Assembly: GCA_964397525.1 (NCBI GenBank)
Contig: CAYNIY010000026.1
Coordinates: 1 to 22,197, forward strand
DNA: 22,197 bases
From: Syntrophopropionicum sp964397525
GTDB lineage: Bacteria; Bacillota; Desulfotomaculia; Desulfotomaculales; Pelotomaculaceae
Reading direction: 5' to 3'
The notes beneath the pieces were generated by a model. It made no database searches. It had not been told where the DNA came from and was given only the letters and a program-made list of their open reading frames with translations. A program made the translations under genes and the position numbers. How positions within the stretch are numbered: position 1 is the first letter of the stretch; each line of letters begins with the position of its first letter. Of this stretch, positions 19,736 to 22,197 are shown piece after piece.

Positions 19736-20908
19736 ATGTCTGAAACAAATGAAAACATAACCAGGCTGGACCTGGACGGCAAAGAAATCATCCTGATTGG
19801 CACGGCCCACGTATCAAGGCACAGCGTGGATCTGGTGAAAGAAGTCATTGAAACCGAAAAGCCGGACTCTGTCTGCGTAGAACTGGATGAGCAGAGATAT
19901 CAAACCATAACGGAAGGCAGCAAGTGGCAGGACGCAGACATTTTCAAGATTATCAAGGAAAAGAAATCCACCTTGCTGTTAATAAACCTGGTCTTGTCGT
20001 CCTTTCAAAAACGCATCGCCAAACAATTTGGCATTAAGGCCGGGCAGGAAATGATCCAGGGCATTGCCTCGGCAAAAGCAGCCGGGGCCAACCTGGTGCT
20101 GGCCGATCGAAACATCCAGACGACCTTCGCCCGTATTTGGCATGGTGTAGGTTTTGGGGGAAAAGCCCGGCTGATCAGCGAGATTGTGTTCAGTATTTTC
20201 AATACGGAAGAGATCACGGAAGAGGACCTGGAGAAGCTGAAATCACAGGACATGCTCAACTCAATCCTCAATGATTTAACAGCATCCTTTCCCAAATTAA
20301 AGCGCCCTTTGGTTGACGAGCGTGATCAGTATTTGGCGCAAAAAATTAAAGATGCGCCGGGGAAAAAGATTGTGGCGGTCTTGGGGGCCGCGCATATTCC
20401 GGGCATTAAAGAAGAAATATACAAGGAACATGATTTAACCGCATTATCCCAGCAGCCTGCCGGCTCCCGGGTGCCGGTAATCATCGGGTGGGCTATTCCA
20501 CTCATGATCCTGGCTCTCATCGCCTATACCTTTATTGTCCATCCCGCTGCCGGCATACAGCAATCAATTAACTGGGTGCTGTGGACCGGTTCTTTTGCGG
20601 CGCTTGGCGCGGCGCTTGCTCTGGGGCACCCGCTTGCCATTCTCGCTGCCTTTGTGGCAGCGCCGCTGACCACCCTCCATCCCCTGCTGGCGGCAGGGTG
20701 GTTTGCCGGGCTGGCCCAAGCCTACATCCGCCGGCCGAATGTCAGGGAATTTGAAAATCTCAGCGAGGATATTTACAGCCTTAAAGGCTTCTGGAACAAC
20801 AAGGTGACCAGGATTTTGCTGATCGTCACTTTTGCCAACATTGGCGCCTCTATCGGCACTATCATCGGCGGCATCGATGTGGTGCGCTTGTTTATTGAGA
20901 ATCTGTAA
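19736..20908 (+). CDS. TraB/PrgY-family membrane protein
   Basis: 390 residues. The N-terminal TraB domain has the metal-ligand-type motifs of the TraB/TIKI/GumN superfamily: IGTAHVSRHS (H25), DSVCVELDEQRY (E49), LVLADRNIQTT, and GAAHIPGI toward its end. After residue 245 come several membrane helices (VIIGWAIPLMILALIAYTFI, then FAALGAALALGHPLAILAAF and a last one near 365-385), the usual C-terminal layout of archaeal and bacterial TraB proteins. Relatives include PrgY, which blocks peptide pheromone activity in Enterococcus, and the TIKI proteases; protease activity here is possible but unproven. AAGGAAGG lies 6 bases before the ATG. It ends in a bidirectional terminator shared with the convergent radical SAM gene. 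Confidence 0.88.
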   Translation: MSETNENITRLDLDGKEIILIGTAHVSRHSVDLVKEVIETEKPDSVCVELDEQRYQTITEGSKWQDADIFKIIKEKKSTLLLINLVLSSFQKRIAKQFGIKAGQEMIQGIASAKAAGANLVLADRNIQTTFARIWHGVGFGGKARLISEIVFSIFNTEEITEEDLEKLKSQDMLNSILNDLTASFPKLKRPLVDERDQYLAQKIKDAPGKKIVAVLGAAHIPGIKEEIYKEHDLTALSQQPAGSRVPVIIGWAIPLMILALIAYTFIVHPAAGIQQSINWVLWTGSFAALGAALALGHPLAILAAFVAAPLTTLHPLLAAGWFAGLAQAYIRRPNVREFENLSEDIYSLKGFWNNKVTRILLIVTFANIGASIGTIIGGIDVVRLFIENL

Positions 20909-20935
20909 AATAGCGGCTGGAAGCAGCCGCTATTT
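20908..20935. terminator. Bidirectional hairpin terminator
   Basis: A perfect 12-base stem (AAATAGCGGCTG and complement) with a GAAG loop lies between the convergent TraB-family and radical SAM genes. A and T tracts are part of the stem base on both sides. It includes the last base of the TraB stop and the TAG stop of the radical SAM gene. Confidence 0.75.
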
Positions 20936-22187
20936 CAGTATAATCTGTGCCGGAAAGGCCTGTTTTCTTGACACATTCCACATCTTATCAATATAGGCCG
21001 TGGTGTAGACCTGCTCAATGTAGTGGTAATAATACGCCCCTTTGTCAGTGAGCTCATAGTTGTCGCCGTTTTTCCTGATCAGCCCCAGCACCACCGCCAG
21101 GTACATTTCGCGGCCGAACATTTTGTCCAGCGGAACACCGGTTATTTTTGCGAATTTATCCCTGTTGATATTCATGGCATAGGCGCTCCAGAACAGGTAA
21201 TAGACAGCCCGCTGCCTGGGGGTAAAATGGAGGGTCAAAGATGTCGGCAGGGAACCGGCATTTACCCTCTCGATATAGTCCTTAATCGAAAAAGTGTTGA
21301 TTTTGAAGCTGTCCTTTAAAAGTGTCGTTGCCGACACGCCAAATCCCAAAAAAGTATCCCGCGTGACTGAGGAATATTTATCTGTGCCCCGTTTGGCAAA
21401 AGTCCAGACAGAGGTCCTTTCGGTATCGATGCTGCAGCAGTACACAGCCAGCGCTTTCAGCATCCTCTTCTTCACATTTTCGGCCAGCGGCTTGTATTCA
21501 TTGTCTGCAAAGGTAAAGTCTATAAAGGGGTAAGTTGAGATTTGTGTTGCCCCGTGCGAGAATGCCGTCTTGATATCACCTGCCAGTATTTCATCTGTTT
21601 GTCCCGGAATGGCAAATATCAGATCCACATCCACAACGTCGAACCGGTATTTTTCAACAAGCCGCAGCCTTTCGGTGAAAGAGCCGCTGCTCCTGCCCAA
21701 TTTCCGCAGACAGTTTTCGTTGAATGACTGGATGCCGATGCTCACCATCGTCACACCAGCCGCTTTCAGCTTCTGCAGGTTTTCCTCAGTAATATCAGCC
21801 GGGTGGAGTTCCGCTCCGATGCCGCCCGCGATCGTAAAATATTTCTCCAGCCTGGCAATGATCTCTTTCAGGTCATCTATCATCAGCGCAGGTGTTCCCC
21901 CGCCGAAATAGAGGCTGGTCACCTGTTTTTTGCCTGTCATATCACTACAAACCAGGTCGATTTCTTTTAACAGGGCTGTCTTATAGGCGTCCGCTTTTTG
22001 CTGCTGGTAAATTTCCTTGCAGTACGGGCAAAAGCCGCATAGTGAGCGGCAAAAAGGGATATGCACATACAGGCCCAGATCATCCAGCGCCTCAAAATCC
22101 AGCCTGTCACAGTAACGGCCCTCAAAGATAAAAGGCCTGAAAGAAAGAACGGGTAAGCAAAACTCTCAGCAGTGATGCCAGCAGCAT
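20930..22187 (-). CDS. HemW-like radical SAM protein with an apparent frameshift near the start
   Basis: The frame from 22066 down begins inside the conserved LYVHIPFC block, so it is not the true start. Extending upstream gives FRPFIFEGRYCDRLDFEALD and then a TGA with no start codon. In the next frame an ATG at 22187 reads MLLASLLRVLLTRSFF; dropping one base of the A-runs at 22140-22146 joins the two into one continuous protein of about 418 residues. Motifs: CRSLCGFC (SAM-binding 4Fe-4S, CX3CX2C), YFGGGTP, SIGIQSFNENCLRKLGR and DLIFAIPGQT, as in HemN/HemW enzymes, plus an extra CPYC. It may act on haem or another tetrapyrrole, but HemW-like proteins have varied roles. The shift is either a sequencing error or a recent mutation. 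Confidence 0.8.
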
Positions 22188-22197
22188 TCTGGTCCCT

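Overview
The window looks like a chromosomal piece of an anaerobic Gram-positive bacterium, probably a Clostridia/Peptococcaceae-type Firmicute. The signs are strong GGAGG-type ribosome binding sites, SpoIIE/RsbW/SpoIIAA-type signalling proteins, a clostripain-family protease, an lmo0937-type mini membrane protein, a DUF6530 protein and a HemW-like radical SAM enzyme. The taxon is inferred from gene content only. Two runs of exactly 100 N (1758-1857 and 14566-14665) are scaffold joins of unknown true size.

Layout. 1-1013: a minus-strand DUF6530-DUF2087 pair behind a consensus promoter and a perfect 25-bp palindrome. 1014-4919: minus-strand singletons, namely an Mbeg1-like hydrolase cut by a gap, a terpene-cyclase-fold protein, an SPFH/stomatin protein with its own terminator, and a YkgJ-type cysteine-cluster protein. 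4977-11286: a minus-strand gene cluster that is the most interesting region. It runs PurF-like protein, solute-binding lipoprotein, LytS-type membrane PP2C phosphatase, RsbW-like kinase, STAS antagonist, amino-acid permease, and an ABC ATPase fused to a second RsbW-like domain. 11634-14545: LEA-like protein, mini membrane protein and clostripain-type protease. 14756-17120: alpha/beta hydrolase, an unrecognised protein, and a RAYT (REP-associated transposase). 17282-20908: plus-strand marR, multidrug-type ABC exporter and a TraB-family protein. 20930-22187: a radical SAM gene with an apparent one-base frameshift near its start.

The possible new system is 4977-9808. A complete polar-amino-acid ABC importer (binding protein, permease, ATPase) is interleaved, with very short spacings, with all three parts of a partner-switching pathway (phosphatase, kinase, STAS protein). 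The ATPase carries a degenerate copy of the kinase fold at its C-terminus, and no sigma factor is nearby. This suggests STAS-controlled transport, or transport-coupled signalling, instead of sigma-factor control. The binding protein also appears circularly permuted, and the phosphatase seems to start at an ATC codon.

Overlying everything is a family of 29-bp hairpin repeats (arms GGAAGCA/TGCTTCC) with about 15 copies. They sit mainly at gene 3' ends, sometimes inside the last codons, and two inverted copies flank the RAYT gene. This looks like a REP/RAYT system. The repeat has no stop codon in any of six frames, which helps explain why it can extend proteins.
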